A DNA stretch of 64,000 nucleotides from Micromonospora sp. NBC_00421 (GCF_036017915.1 NZ_CP107929.1:4654001-4718000); one strand, 5' to 3'; numbered from the stretch's first letter, positions 27,526 to 39,766 are shown. Translations and numbers: made by a program. The notes: a model not told the origin generated them from the sequence alone.

Positions 27526-28509
27526 ATGAGCAACCAGCCCGGCAGTTCGACGGCCGCGTCCATCGACCCGCCGACCGACGAGCCGGCCGGGCGGACGGGC
27601 TACGCCCCCGGCACGCCGGTGCTGGCGCTGCTGGCGGTCGGCTGGCTGGCCGCGATGCTGTGGTCCACCCGGGAGGCGATCCACTCGGCGGCGGTCGGCC
27701 TCACCGCGATCACCCTCTCCGCCTTCGCCCTGCCCGGGGTGATCTCCGCCGCACTGGTCGCCGGTGCGGCCGTCGCGCTGGCCGCGAGCGAGCTGACCGC
27801 CCGCCGGCTCGGCGACCGCGCCTCGCTGCGCTTCGCGGCGGCGATCGGCGCCGGCATGCTGCTCGGGCTGGGCACCGCCCTGGCCATCAACCTGACGTAC
27901 GCCGACAACGCCACCACCAACACCATCGCCGGCACCAGCGCGGCGGCGGCAATCATCGGTGGGGCGCTCGCCGGAGCCCGTACCCCGGGACCGGTCGGCG
28001 CGGCGGTCACCGCCGCGCTCGGCACCCTGCTCTTCGTGGTGCTCTTCAGCCAGGCCCGCGACCCGCTGTTCGACCTGTTCGGCGCCGACGACTCCCAGGC
28101 GTCGCTGGTCGGGGCGGCGAAGTGGGTCTCCCGCACCGAGTCGCTGCTCGCCGGGCTGCTCGCCGGGCTGCTCGCCTTCGGCTACCTCACCTGGGCCCGC
28201 CGCCGGGCGATCCGGCACGCCCCCGACGCCCCGGCCCCGCGCTGGCCCGCCTACCTGGTCGCCGGGGGCGGCCCCGGCCTGCTCCTGCTGCTCACCGAGG
28301 TGATCATCCGGGTCGGCGGCCGGACCCTGCTGGACCTGGCCGGCGCGTTGAGCGAGGCGGACGCGGTGGCCCAGACCAGCATGGGCACCTCGCGGGTCGA
28401 CAACGGCATCTGGGTGCTCTTCGTCGGCGCACTGACCGCGGTCGTCCTCTTCGGCCGCACCCTCGGCCCGACCCCCCGCGACGACGACCCAGAGCCCGCC
28501 GAGGACTGA
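27526..28509 (+). CDS. Integral membrane protein of unknown family
   Basis: The 327-residue product has about eight hydrophobic helices spread along its length, a short Pro/Ser-rich cytoplasmic N-terminus and an acidic C-terminal tail (RDDDPEPAED). No motif that I recognise. The ATG at 27526 lies downstream of GAGAGGGAGA. It is divergent from pruA and convergent with the DUF6912 gene. Confidence 0.8.
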   Translation: MSNQPGSSTAASIDPPTDEPAGRTGYAPGTPVLALLAVGWLAAMLWSTREAIHSAAVGLTAITLSAFALPGVISAALVAGAAVALAASELTARRLGDRASLRFAAAIGAGMLLGLGTALAINLTYADNATTNTIAGTSAAAAIIGGALAGARTPGPVGAAVTAALGTLLFVVLFSQARDPLFDLFGADDSQASLVGAAKWVSRTESLLAGLLAGLLAFGYLTWARRRAIRHAPDAPAPRWPAYLVAGGGPGLLLLLTEVIIRVGGRTLLDLAGALSEADAVAQTSMGTSRVDNGIWVLFVGALTAVVLFGRTLGPTPRDDDPEPAED

Positions 28510-28590
28510 TCCCGGCCGTCACCCGGCGTCCCACCGCCGCCAGGCACCACTCCCGTCCCGCCGGCCGGCGGGCCCGCTTCGGCGGGAGGG

Positions 28591-29103
28591 TCAGGAGGCG
28601 GTGCGGAGCAGCAGTTCCCACTCGGAGGGGGCGTACCACTCCAACTCGTGGTCCTCGGCCCCGTCGACGGTGAACTGGGCGTCCGGGTCACCGTCGAGCG
28701 CCTCGACCACCACGTCGACGGCGGCGGCCACGTCCTCGACCGCGTCGGTCCCGTCCACGTGCAAGGCGGCCACCGCCGACGCCGGCACCGGCCCGTCGAG
28801 CTCCACCACGCTGGAGCCCAGCTCGCCGTCGCCCCGACCGACGGCGGTCGCGGGCAGGTCCACCGAGACGACCACCCGACGGCGGGGCGCGGCCGAATCC
28901 TCCCGCAGCAGTTGCAGGGCGTCCTGGGCGGCCCGGGTGAAGGCGACGTACTCCAGCTCCTCCTCGTCGCCCTCGGCGTACCACTCCCGCAGCATGGGGG
29001 TGACCGCGTGCCCGCCGCTGGCCGGCAGTCCCCGCTCGCGCAGCAGGGCCAGCATCGGCACGGTCGCCGGCACGTACACCCGGACCAACTCGTCGCCCAC
29101 CAT
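28591..29103 (-). CDS. DUF6912 family protein
   Basis: The 170-residue acidic product begins [19 protein letters not shown], the hallmark of this actinobacterial family, followed by [16 protein letters not shown] and VVVSVDLPA. The family has no assigned function. The start is the ATG at 29103; upstream the 425-bp gap contains a 14-bp tandem array. It is convergent with the membrane protein. Confidence 0.8.
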   Translation of the reverse strand: MVGDELVRVYVPATVPMLALLRERGLPASGGHAVTPMLREWYAEGDEEELEYVAFTRAAQDALQLLREDSAAPRRRVVVSVDLPATAVGRGDGELGSSVVELDGPVPASAVAALHVDGTDAVEDVAAAVDVVVEALDGDPDAQFTVDGAEDHELEWYAPSEWELLLRTAS

Positions 29104-29354
29104 CGTCTCCCCTGTCCGTTACGGTCCCACCCGGCCGTGCTCGCCGGGCCTCTCGACCCGGGCCCACGCCGGCTCGTGACGGCCCTCGCCGTCCGGGAGG
29201 GACCATGGAAACCCCGAAGGCCGATCATGCCGTACGCCGAGACCGTCATACACCGCGCACCGCCCCGGGGGAAGCCGCCGCACCGACGGACGACACCACC
29301 CTGCGCCCGGGGGACCGCTCCACACGGACGGGCACCGACGGCCGGGGCCGGTCG

Positions 29355-29424
29355 GGTCAGAGCCGCTCGGTCAGAGCCGGTCCGAACCGGTGGGTCGGTC
29401 GGAGCCGGTCGGTCAGAGCCGGTC
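29355..29424. repeat. 14-bp tandem array, five units
   Basis: Five consecutive 14-bp units occupy 29355-29424. Units 1, 2 and 5 read GGTCAGAGCCGSTC, unit 4 GGTCGGAGCCGGTC, and unit 3 is diverged. The array lies in the 425-bp gap (29104-29528) between the divergent DUF6912 gene and the small HTH gene, about 105 bp before the HTH gene start. Nothing else in that gap is recognisable. Spacing of 14 bp is not a helical turn multiple; an operator role is unproven. Confidence 0.75.
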
Positions 29425-29528
29425 GGTCGTGGACCTGACAGTGAGGGCTGGCCGGCAGGGTCCGGTGCTGGGCGGGGAAGGCAGTCGGTGGCAAACTGAG
29501 CCCAACGACGCCAAGCCGAGGGGTTTCC

Positions 29529-29756
29529 GTGGAGCCGAGGTTTCTCCTGCTCTCCGACGTGGCCGCCGAGCTGAACGTGTCGGACTCGCAGGTCTACCAC
29601 ATGGTACGCAGCGGCGAGCTGCCCGCCATCAAGATCGGCGGACGGGGTCAGTGGCGGGTCGAGCGCGCCCGGCTGGAGGAGTACATCCAGCTCAAGTACG
29701 CCGAGACTGCCGAGTGGGTACGCGGCAACCCGCTCACCGACCGCGACCCGGAGTGA
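29529..29756 (+). CDS. Excisionase/MerR-type helix-turn-helix protein
   Basis: The 75-residue product is almost entirely one winged helix-turn-helix: LLLSDVAAELNVSDSQVYHMVRSGELPAIKIGGRGQWRVERARLEEYIQ. It matches the small BldC/excisionase-like regulators of actinobacteria. GAGGGG lies 6 nt before the GTG start. No integrase is adjacent, so a chromosomal regulatory role is more likely than excision. The upstream 14-bp array may be its own operator. Confidence 0.85.
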   Translation: MEPRFLLLSDVAAELNVSDSQVYHMVRSGELPAIKIGGRGQWRVERARLEEYIQLKYAETAEWVRGNPLTDRDPE

Positions 29757-29858
29757 TCACGCCAACCCGCTGAGCCATTGACCCCGCGCGTTGCCATGCC
29801 CGACAATCGACGCTGTCGGAAGCAAACGTAGGCAAACGTAGAGAACGAGGGGGCAGCG

Positions 29859-30440
29859 ATGGCCGACTCCCGCCGTCCGGGGCCGACCCGACCGCCGATC
29901 CGGTTGCGCCCCGCCCCCGTCGCCGATCCGCCCTACGTCGACGAGGTGCCTGATCTGTGGCCCCGGCCAGCCGGCCAACTCGCCCTCGACCTGTTCGGTA
30001 CGGGACAACCGCCCGTCGGCCGCCCGGCCAGCAGGCGACCCGACCCCCGGCCCCGCCCCGGGCATCCGGCCGCCCCGCCACCGCCACCGCCCGCCACCGC
30101 CACTCCCGAGGCGACCCGCGCGGCCCACCGGTTCGTCGGCACCTGCCTGGAGATCCTCAACGGCTACCGGCCCCCCGGCCAGATCCGGGCCCTGGTCGAG
30201 CCGGGCTCCACCGTCGAGGTGACCGAACAACTCGCCCGCGCCGCCTCCCGCACGCCGCCGGTGCGTCGGCGCTCCACCCGGCCCGCCGTACACCTACGCC
30301 GGCTGCGGGTGTGTGAGCCACGAGCCGCAGCGGTCGAGGTGGCCGCCGTGGTCACCGCCGGCGGTCGCACCTGGGCAATGGCGCTCCGCCTGGAACACCG
30401 CCGGGGCCGCTGGCTCTGCACCACCCTCCAGGTCATCTGA
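29859..30440 (+). CDS. Rv3235 family protein
   Basis: The 193-residue product has a Pro/Arg-rich N-terminus (1-85) and a conserved C-terminal part (ATRAAHRFVGTCLEILNGYRPPGQIRALVEP, then VCEPRAAAVEVAAVVTAGGRTWAMALRLEHRRGRWLCTTLQVI) that I recognise from Rv3235-like proteins next to secA in actinobacteria. Its function is unknown, but the linkage to secA (convergent, 268 bp away) is retained here. The ATG at 29859 follows GAGGGGGCAGCG. Confidence 0.85.
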   Translation: MADSRRPGPTRPPIRLRPAPVADPPYVDEVPDLWPRPAGQLALDLFGTGQPPVGRPASRRPDPRPRPGHPAAPPPPPPATATPEATRAAHRFVGTCLEILNGYRPPGQIRALVEPGSTVEVTEQLARAASRTPPVRRRSTRPAVHLRRLRVCEPRAAAVEVAAVVTAGGRTWAMALRLEHRRGRWLCTTLQVI

Positions 30441-30529
30441 CCCCGCCCCCCACCCCGCCCCGCGCCCCGCCGCCCCGCGCCCCGCCGCCCCGCCCCGCGC
30501 CGCGCCGCGCCGCGCCGCGCCGGCGGAGT

Positions 30530-30589
30530 GTTGATCAAGAGGTTTAGGTCATCCCCGGAGATCGAACTGACGCAAACTTCTTGATCACC
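30530..30589. repeat. 60-bp palindromic repeat, copy 3
   Basis: Arms 30530-30551 and 30568-30589 pair at 18 of 22 positions around a 16-nt centre TCCCCGGAGATCGAAC. It lies between the convergent Rv3235-family and secA genes, directly after a run of CCGCG repeats. Its centre matches the reverse complement of that of copy 1 at 12 of 16 positions, so it is inverted relative to copies 1 and 2. Confidence 0.9.
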
Positions 30590-30660
30590 GCGGAAGGCGG
30601 CACACGGGGGTGGCAGGACGGGGGTGGCAGGACGGGGCAAGCGTCACGACAGGAACGGCA

Positions 30661-30698
30661 GGACGCCCGCCCGCTAGGCAGCGCGGGCGGGCGTCCTT
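30661..30698. terminator. secA terminator hairpin
   Basis: A perfect 15-bp stem (30661-30675 with 30684-30698; left arm AGGACGCCCGCCCGC) encloses an 8-nt loop, 11 bp beyond the secA stop. A T-run (CCTTTC) follows on the plus side, so it may also stop transcription from Rv3235. Confidence 0.8.
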
Positions 30699-30708
30699 TC
30701 GGTGCGGA

Positions 30709-33636
<2,928 letters not shown>

Positions 33637-33796
33637 GGATCAACGCTCCCCTAGACAGTCTCGAACCATCGTAGGCGCTCCGTCGGCGCGATGGTCACTG
33701 GTGGCGGCGGTCCGGCCCGACTAAACCGACATAACACTCGGCTCGGCCCGCCACCGGCGGTTATCCGGTTACGCCTACCGCGAACGATCCGGCACG

Positions 33797-34975
33797 ATGA
33801 CTCGGATGGAGCCTGTGGAGATCATCGAGGGCGGCATGCTGCTGCGTCCGTGGCTCGCCGCGGACGCCGACGACGTACACCGGGCTTGCCAGGACCCGGA
33901 CATCCAGCGCTGGACCACCGTACCGCGTCCGTACCGGCCTGAACACGCCCACGGATTCGTCACCGAGATCGCTCCCCGGGCCTGGGCCGACGGCACCGGC
34001 GCGCCGTTCGCGGTCTGCGACGCGGCCACCGGCGAGCTGCTCGGCTCCTGCGGCCTGGTCTCGATCGACCGCGCCCTCGACTCCGCCGAGATCGGCTACT
34101 GGACCGCCCCCTGGGCCCGCGGCCGGGGGGTCACCGTCCGGGCCGTCCGGGCGGTCGCCCGCTGGGCCTTCGGGGCGCTGGCGCTACGCCGACTCGTCTG
34201 GCAGGCCGAGGTCGGCAACCACTTCTCCCGGCTGGTCGCGCTGCGGGCCGGCTTCCAGGTCTCCGGCGAACTGCGGCTCGCCCACCCCGTCGAGGGCGGT
34301 CGGGCCGAGGGCTGGATCGGCTCGCTACTGCCCGGCGAGGTGCCGGCCGGCCAGGTGCCGGCCGGCGGTGCACCCGGTCCGGCCGGGCCGGGCACCCTGG
34401 ACGCCCGCCGGGCCGCCGTGTTCGGCCGACCGCAACCCGTCCTGTTCGCCACCACCGGCGGCACCGAGCTGCGGCTGCGGCCGATGGAGGAACGGGACCT
34501 GGACGGGGTGGTCGCCACCTGCCGGGACGCCGAGACCGTCCGGTGGACCAGCGTGCCGCACACATACCAGCGCACCGATGCGGAGGACTACCTGGGCTAC
34601 GGCGGGCTGTCCTGGGCGCGGGGCAGCAGCGCGTGCTTCGTGCTGGCCGACCCGGACGACGCCTACGCCGGCACCGTCGACCTGCGGTTGAGCCCCACCG
34701 ATCCGCTGCTGGCCGAGGTCGGTTTCATGACCGCGCCGCACGCACGGGGGCGGGGCTGGATGCCGGCCGCGCTCGGCGCGCTCGCCGCCTGGGGTGTCAC
34801 CAGCCTGGGCCTGGCCCGGGTCGAGTGGAAGGCCCACGTCGGCAACACCGCCTCCCGCCGGGTCGCCGAGAAGGCCGGTTTCACCGTCGAGGGCACGCTG
34901 CGGGGCGGGGTGTCGCAGCGGGGGAACCGGATCGACGCCTGGGTCGGCGCGCTGCTCGCCGAGGACCTGACGTGA
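33797..34975 (+). CDS. Double-GNAT acetyltransferase (first of a coupled pair)
   Basis: The 392-residue product has two RimJ/RimL-like GNAT domains, about 8-175 and 215-390. Each has the acyl-CoA strand and loop: EIGYWTAPWARGRGVTVRA and EVGFMTAPHARGRGWMPAA, and a closing RLVWQAEVGNHFSRLVALRAGF-type helix (…RVEWKAHVGNTASRRVAEKAGF). GNAT enzymes transfer acetyl from acetyl-CoA to an amine; the substrate is unknown. A Pro/Gly linker separates the domains. The ATG at 33797 or 33806 is possible. The stop overlaps the next start by 4 nt. Confidence 0.88.
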   Translation: MTRMEPVEIIEGGMLLRPWLAADADDVHRACQDPDIQRWTTVPRPYRPEHAHGFVTEIAPRAWADGTGAPFAVCDAATGELLGSCGLVSIDRALDSAEIGYWTAPWARGRGVTVRAVRAVARWAFGALALRRLVWQAEVGNHFSRLVALRAGFQVSGELRLAHPVEGGRAEGWIGSLLPGEVPAGQVPAGGAPGPAGPGTLDARRAAVFGRPQPVLFATTGGTELRLRPMEERDLDGVVATCRDAETVRWTSVPHTYQRTDAEDYLGYGGLSWARGSSACFVLADPDDAYAGTVDLRLSPTDPLLAEVGFMTAPHARGRGWMPAALGALAAWGVTSLGLARVEWKAHVGNTASRRVAEKAGFTVEGTLRGGVSQRGNRIDAWVGALLAEDLT

Positions 34976-36084
34976 CGCCGGAGATCATCGAGGCCGGCCG
35001 GCTGCGGCTGCGGCCGTACCGCCTGACCGACACCGACGACCTCGCCGCCGGGTGTGCCGATCCGGTGAACCTGCGGTTCAACCCGACGATGCCGAAGCCG
35101 TACACCCTGGCCGACGCCCACCGGTGGATCACCGAGGGCGCCCCGGCGGCCTGGCGGAGCGGCGGCGTCGCGTACGCGATCGTCGACGCCGGCACCGACC
35201 GGCTCGTCGGCGGTGCCGGGCTCGGCCACCTCGCGCCCGGCCGGGGTCAGGCGGAGCTGGGCTACTGGGTGGCACCCTGGGCGCGGCGGCGCGGGATCGC
35301 CACCGCGGCCACCCGGGCGCTGGCGACCGCCGCGTTCCGGGCCGGCCTGACCCGGCTGGAGCTGCTCGTCCACGCCGAGAACCCGGTCAGCCAGCGGGTC
35401 GCGCTGGCCGCCGGTTTCCACCCCGAGGGGGTACGCCGGTCCGCCGGCCAGGACCGCGACGGCAGCCGGCACGACCTGCTCGCCTGGGTACGCCTCGCCG
35501 GCGACCCACCCGGCCCGGCCCCGCGCCCGCTGCCGGATCTACCCGACGGCCGGCTCACCGACGGGGTGGTGACGTTGCGGCGGCTCTCACCTGCGGACGC
35601 CGAGCCGCTGTACCGGCTGTACACCCGCCCCGAGGTGGTGGCGACCCGGGTCCGTCAGGCCCCACCGACCCGGGCAGACATCGCCCGACGTTGCGCCGTC
35701 GCCGAGAGCGAATGGCTGACCGGCCGGTCGGCCGACTTCGCGCTGCTCGACGCGGTGACCGGCGCGATGGTCGGCGGCTGCGCCCTGATCTACGACGAAC
35801 CGGCCACCGGCCAGGCGATGATCGGCTACAGCCTGTTGCCCGAGGCGCGCGGCCGGGGTCTGGCCACCCGGGCCGTCCGGCTGCTCTCCGGCTGGGCGTT
35901 CGGCCCGGTCGGCCTGGCCCGCCTCTGGGCCGGCAACGCCCCCTGGGACACCGCCTCCCAGCGGGTCCTGCAACGGGCCGGCTTCCACCAGGAGGGCCTG
36001 ATGCGCGCCCGCCTCCCCGCCCAGGGCACCACCCCCCGCCCCGACACGGTCCTCTGGTCCCTCCTCCCCACCGACCCCCAATAA
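34972..36084 (+). CDS. Double-GNAT acetyltransferase (second of a coupled pair)
   Basis: The 370-residue product again has two GNAT domains, about 1-170 and 185-370. Acyl-CoA loops are ELGYWVAPWARRRGIATAA and MIGYSLLPEARGRGLATRA. The domain start IEAGRLRLRPYRLTDTDDL resembles the first domain of the upstream protein, suggesting a duplication. The GTG at 34972 overlaps the preceding stop (GTGA), so the two are translated together. Four GNAT domains in a row are thus made from one message. A 60-bp palindrome follows the stop. Confidence 0.88.
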   Translation: MTPEIIEAGRLRLRPYRLTDTDDLAAGCADPVNLRFNPTMPKPYTLADAHRWITEGAPAAWRSGGVAYAIVDAGTDRLVGGAGLGHLAPGRGQAELGYWVAPWARRRGIATAATRALATAAFRAGLTRLELLVHAENPVSQRVALAAGFHPEGVRRSAGQDRDGSRHDLLAWVRLAGDPPGPAPRPLPDLPDGRLTDGVVTLRRLSPADAEPLYRLYTRPEVVATRVRQAPPTRADIARRCAVAESEWLTGRSADFALLDAVTGAMVGGCALIYDEPATGQAMIGYSLLPEARGRGLATRAVRLLSGWAFGPVGLARLWAGNAPWDTASQRVLQRAGFHQEGLMRARLPAQGTTPRPDTVLWSLLPTDPQ

Positions 36085-36156
36085 CCCCGCTCCCCCACCC
36101 CGCTCCCCCCACCACCCCACCCACCCCGCCCACCCGCGCCCACCCCCGCCCACCCC

Positions 36157-36216
36157 GGTGATCAAGAGGTTTGCGTCATTCTTGAAGATCGAATTGACGC
36201 AAACCTCTTGATCAAC
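36157..36216. repeat. 60-bp palindromic repeat, copy 4
   Basis: Arms 36157-36178 and 36195-36216 pair at 21 of 22 positions around a 16-nt centre TTCTTGAAGATCGAAT. It lies between the convergent GNAT and HPF genes (stops at 36084 and 36282), after a C-rich run. Same orientation as copy 3 by its centre (both contain GATCGAA). Confidence 0.9.
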
Positions 36217-36281
36217 ACGGCGGGGGCGCGGGTGTGGCCGGCGCGGGAGGGGCGGGGGGCGGGGGGCGGAGGGCGGGAGGG

Positions 36282-36908
36282 TCAGGTGTCGAGGGAGATG
36301 ATGCCGTAGTCGTAGGCGTGGCGGCGGTAGACGACGCTGGGGCGGCCGGACTCCTTGTCGTGGAACAGGTAGAAGTCGTGGCCGACGAGCTCCATCTGGA
36401 ACAGGGCGTCGTCGACCGTCATCGGGTCGGCGGGGTGCACCTTGGCCCGGGCGATGTGCCAGGGCTGGTCGTCGTGCTCCTCCGGGCGCTCCTCGACGGC
36501 GGTCGCGGTGGCCGTGCCGGTGGCGGCGACGGCGACGTCGTCCAGGCCGGCCACCGGCAGACCGGCGGTGGCGGCGGCGACGGAGATCGGCGCGTGCCGG
36601 CCCCGGTGTACGCGGCGGCGGTCGGCCGCCCGGCGCAGTCGGGTGTCCAGCTTGGCGATGGCCGCGTCCAGCGCGCTGTAGAAGTCGTTGGTGCAGGCCT
36701 CGGCCCTGATCACCGGCCCCCGGGAGACACAGGTGATCTCCACTCGCTGGCAGGTGTCGGACTGCCGGGGATTGCGTTCGTGGAACAACTCCACATCGAC
36801 CCGGATGAGCTTGTGATCGTAGCGCTCGATCTTCGCGAGTTTCTCCGCTACGTGTACCCGGTAATGGTCCGGCACTTCGACGTTTCGACCCTTGACCACG
36901 ATGTCCAC
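36282..36908 (-). CDS. hpf: Long-form ribosome hibernation-promoting factor
   Basis: The 208-residue product has an N-terminal HPF/RaiA domain (about 1-105, VDIVVKGRNVEVPDHYRVHVAEKLAKIERYDHKL) and a C-terminal dimerisation domain (about 150-208, MTVDDALFQMELVGHDFYLFHDKESGRPSVVYRRHAYDYGII), joined by a Ala/Thr-rich linker. Long-form HPF pairs 70S ribosomes into inactive 100S dimers in slow growth. The GTG at 36908 is chosen because AGGGAGGT lies just upstream. The 250-bp gap upstream (36909-37158) contains no gene; its sequence is less G+C-rich and could carry a stress promoter. Confidence 0.95.
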   Translation of the reverse strand: MDIVVKGRNVEVPDHYRVHVAEKLAKIERYDHKLIRVDVELFHERNPRQSDTCQRVEITCVSRGPVIRAEACTNDFYSALDAAIAKLDTRLRRAADRRRVHRGRHAPISVAAATAGLPVAGLDDVAVAATGTATATAVEERPEEHDDQPWHIARAKVHPADPMTVDDALFQMELVGHDFYLFHDKESGRPSVVYRRHAYDYGIISLDT

Positions 36909-37158
36909 GTGACCTCCCTTTTCCGGATGGTCGGCTGATCTACGAATCCGGTCGAGCACCCTCGGGAGGGCCCCTGGGAGCGTCGACCGGTCAGGTACGG
37001 CTACGCCTCCTTCCACCGTCGGGGGCGGGTGGGAAACCCTTCCTACCCCGACACGAAAACGCTAACTCCTGTTCGCCCGACAGTCACCCCCGGTTGTGGG
37101 AAACCCTCAGAGAATTAACAGCAACCAACACCATGGGGTGAAACGGAAACACGAAGCG

Positions 37159-37866
37159 TCACCAATGCCGCCGCTTTTGCGTTGCACCCAACACGGCCGC
37201 GCCGTATGGCGTCATTCCCGCCGCGCGCAAGGTACGACTCATCGCCGCCAGGGTCGCCCCGGTGGTCAGGATGTCGTCCAGCACCACCACGGTCCGGCCG
37301 CCCGCGCCCCGACCGGCCCACCCCGGTCGCAGCCGGAACGCCGACGCCGCCGCCTCGGCCCGTCCCGCCCGGTCCAGCTCCACCGAGTCCGGCCGGGGTA
37401 GGGCCCGCACCGGCACCGCCGTCCGTACGTCCCAGCCGGCCCGCCGCAACCTGGCCGCCGCATGCCGGGCCAACCGGGTCAGGTGGTCGCCGTAGCGCGC
37501 CCGGGCCGCCGCCGCCCGGTCCGGCACCGGCACCAGCAGCACCGGCCGGGCCGCACCCACCGATGCCGCCACCACCTCCGCCAGCAACCCACCCAGCGGC
37601 CGGGCCAGCCCGTGCCGACCCCGTTCCTTGTACGCCAGCAGCGCCTCCCGCAGCGGGCCCGCGTACGGACCGAGGGCGTGGCAGGGCGGCAGGTCGGGCG
37701 GGGCAGGGGTGGGGCGGGCCGGAGCCGGACGCAGTGCGGCGAGCCGGTGTACGCAGTCCGGGCAGCACCCCTGCCGCAGGGTCGCGTCCCGCCGACCGCA
37801 ACCCGCGCACCCGGTCGGGAAGACCAGATCGGTCAGGTCCGCCCAGAGTCCGCCGACGTCCCGCAC
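37159..37866 (-). CDS. ComF family phosphoribosyltransferase-like protein
   Basis: The 235-residue product has an N-terminal zinc-knuckle-like part (CAGCG...CCPDCVHRL) and a C-terminal phosphoribosyltransferase fold with the PRPP motif VVVLDDILTTGATL. ComF proteins take part in DNA uptake in naturally transformable bacteria; in actinobacteria the role is not known. The GTG at 37866 lies 7 bp from the lpqB stop, which places it last in the mtrAB-lpqB operon. A longer frame would overlap lpqB by 44 nt and is not needed. Confidence 0.9.
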   Translation of the reverse strand: MRDVGGLWADLTDLVFPTGCAGCGRRDATLRQGCCPDCVHRLAALRPAPARPTPAPPDLPPCHALGPYAGPLREALLAYKERGRHGLARPLGGLLAEVVAASVGAARPVLLVPVPDRAAAARARYGDHLTRLARHAAARLRRAGWDVRTAVPVRALPRPDSVELDRAGRAEAAASAFRLRPGWAGRGAGGRTVVVLDDILTTGATLAAMSRTLRAAGMTPYGAAVLGATQKRRHW

Positions 37867-37873
37867 GACCGGC

Positions 37874-39766
37874 TCAGAACAGGAAGAACGGCGCGGTCGG
37901 GCTGCCCGCCCGACCACCGGCGGGCGGGGGCGGCACGTCCAGCACCTGCTCGGCCCGGATCGTCTCGACCGACGGTGACCGGTAGCGGTAGGCGACGCCG
38001 TTGGCCTCGTACATCATCATGCCCGTGGGCAGCACGTACGTGGGGTTGGCCGGGTACACCGACAGGTGGGTGACCCGGGCACCGACATCGGTGACCAGCC
38101 CCGACTGCTGCACCCCGTCCACGCCCAACTCGTACACCCCGGAACGGTCGGTCGATCCGGTCACGGCCAGGGTGTTCTCCTGCGCCCAGTCCACCGCCGA
38201 CAGCTCGGTCAGCGTGGTGGCGACCTGCCGCACCGGCCCGAGCGAGACCACCCCGCCGTCGAGGCCCGCCGCGCTGAGGTAGAGCCGACCACCGACGATC
38301 AGTGCGATCCGGTGCCCGTCCAGCGAGGCGGCGACCGCGCTCACCGGCCCCGCGGCGCCCACCGCGACCGGGAGCATCCGGGCCCGGTCGTCGAACCGGT
38401 AGAGCCGCCCGTCGGCCACCACCAGCCCGTAGGGCTGGGCCGCCGCGAGCGGGCGTAGCCAGACCGGCCGCCCGATCGCCGTGAACGTCTGCGTCCCCAC
38501 GGTCATCGCCTGCACCGGTGCGGCACCCGACCCGGCCACCAGCCGCTGCCGTCCGCCGGGGGCGGTGCCCACCAGGGCGGCGAGGATCTTCCCGTCGGCC
38601 CGCCGCAGGGCGGCCGAGACGATGTCGTGGTTGTCCTCCGTGCGGATCGGGACGGCGCCGACAGCCTCGCCCTCGGAGGCGAGCGGCCGGATCGCCCTCT
38701 CGTAGACGGTGAACCGCTGCGGCCCCTCGGTGAGGGGGTATACCGGGTTGTCGGCGCGGTGGGCGGCCAGATCGTCGATGGTCACCCGGGACTGGTTACG
38801 GGTGGTGAGCTGAAGCGGCCCGTTCAGATCGGACAGCGTCCAGGCCAGCTGGATGCCGAGCTTCTCCAGCTTGCGGCGGTCGTCCCCGGGCAGGTCGAGG
38901 TTGACCTCCCATCGGCCGTCGGTCTTCACCGCGTTGTTGATCAGGGCGGTCCGGTCCGGCAGGCCGCTCACCCCCTGCCGGAGCCAGTCCGACGGCCCGG
39001 CGATCAGCCACTTGACCGCCTCGCTGACCAACCGCTCGGCCGGCACGGCACGGGGCAGGTAACGCTGGTCGGCCACCAGCCGGGTGGAGTCGGAGTTCCA
39101 GAAGTAGACGTTCCGGCTCTGGTAGTACGTCAGCAAGGCCACCGTGTTCAGCAGCAGGACGCTGGGTGGATCGGTGACGTAGTACCCGGCGTCCTCCGCG
39201 TCCTCCCGGCCCGGCTCGGCGGATCCGCGCAGCGAGAACCGGTACTCCGTGTCGGTCGCCACCGGCGGGCCGAGCACCCCGTTGGACCGCAGCACCCCCA
39301 CCTGCTGCACCGGCACCCGGACGGTGAGCAGTCCACTGGCGTTCTGGGTGATCACCGGCTTCTCGGTCGGCCGGACCACGTTGATCACGACCTCGCTGCC
39401 CTGCTTCTCGGCCAGCCGGTCGCGGTCCTCCCGGGCGATGAACTGTTTGACCCGCGCGTACGCCCGCTCCGGCTCGCCGGCTGCGGCGGCCAGGAAGTTC
39501 TCGACGAATTTCTCCCGGTCGCTACCGCTTGCCGCGCGGGTGGGTGGCTCACTACGACCGAAGCTGGACGCGCCCGCCGAGACGGCCGGTCCCGAGCCGT
39601 CCACCTGCACGTCGGTGTGGTCGGGGATGCCGCAGCCGGCCGGGACGAGCGCCAGCAGCACGGCGCAGAGCAGCCCGGCCAGCGCGCGACGGCGGTCCAC
39701 GACCGGGCCTCCAGCCGCGCGGCGGCGGTCCACGACCCGACGTCCGCCCGCGCGACGGCCGTTCAC
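37874..39766 (-). CDS. lpqB: Lipoprotein LpqB
   Basis: The 630-residue precursor has a signal peptide with lipobox LVPAGC (about 40-45), a GerMN-like region (about 170-310) and a C-terminal beta-propeller (about 330-620). LpqB is the lipoprotein partner of the MtrAB two-component system and affects MtrB signalling and cell-envelope integrity. The GTG at 39766 overlaps the mtrB stop (GTGA). The first 28 residues hold two more copies of a VVDRRRA unit from a 33-bp tandem repeat. Each copy has a ribosome-site-like GGAGG or GGACG followed by GTG, so starts at 39733 and 39700 are also possible. Confidence 0.93.
   Translation of the reverse strand: MNGRRAGGRRVVDRRRAAGGPVVDRRRALAGLLCAVLLALVPAGCGIPDHTDVQVDGSGPAVSAGASSFGRSEPPTRAASGSDREKFVENFLAAAAGEPERAYARVKQFIAREDRDRLAEKQGSEVVINVVRPTEKPVITQNASGLLTVRVPVQQVGVLRSNGVLGPPVATDTEYRFSLRGSAEPGREDAEDAGYYVTDPPSVLLLNTVALLTYYQSRNVYFWNSDSTRLVADQRYLPRAVPAERLVSEAVKWLIAGPSDWLRQGVSGLPDRTALINNAVKTDGRWEVNLDLPGDDRRKLEKLGIQLAWTLSDLNGPLQLTTRNQSRVTIDDLAAHRADNPVYPLTEGPQRFTVYERAIRPLASEGEAVGAVPIRTEDNHDIVSAALRRADGKILAALVGTAPGGRQRLVAGSGAAPVQAMTVGTQTFTAIGRPVWLRPLAAAQPYGLVVADGRLYRFDDRARMLPVAVGAAGPVSAVAASLDGHRIALIVGGRLYLSAAGLDGGVVSLGPVRQVATTLTELSAVDWAQENTLAVTGSTDRSGVYELGVDGVQQSGLVTDVGARVTHLSVYPANPTYVLPTGMMMYEANGVAYRYRSPSVETIRAEQVLDVPPPPAGGRAGSPTAPFFLF

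Noticed and set aside
29355-29424. Possible CRISPR array
   Set aside because: 14-bp units are adjacent with no unique spacers and no cas genes nearby.
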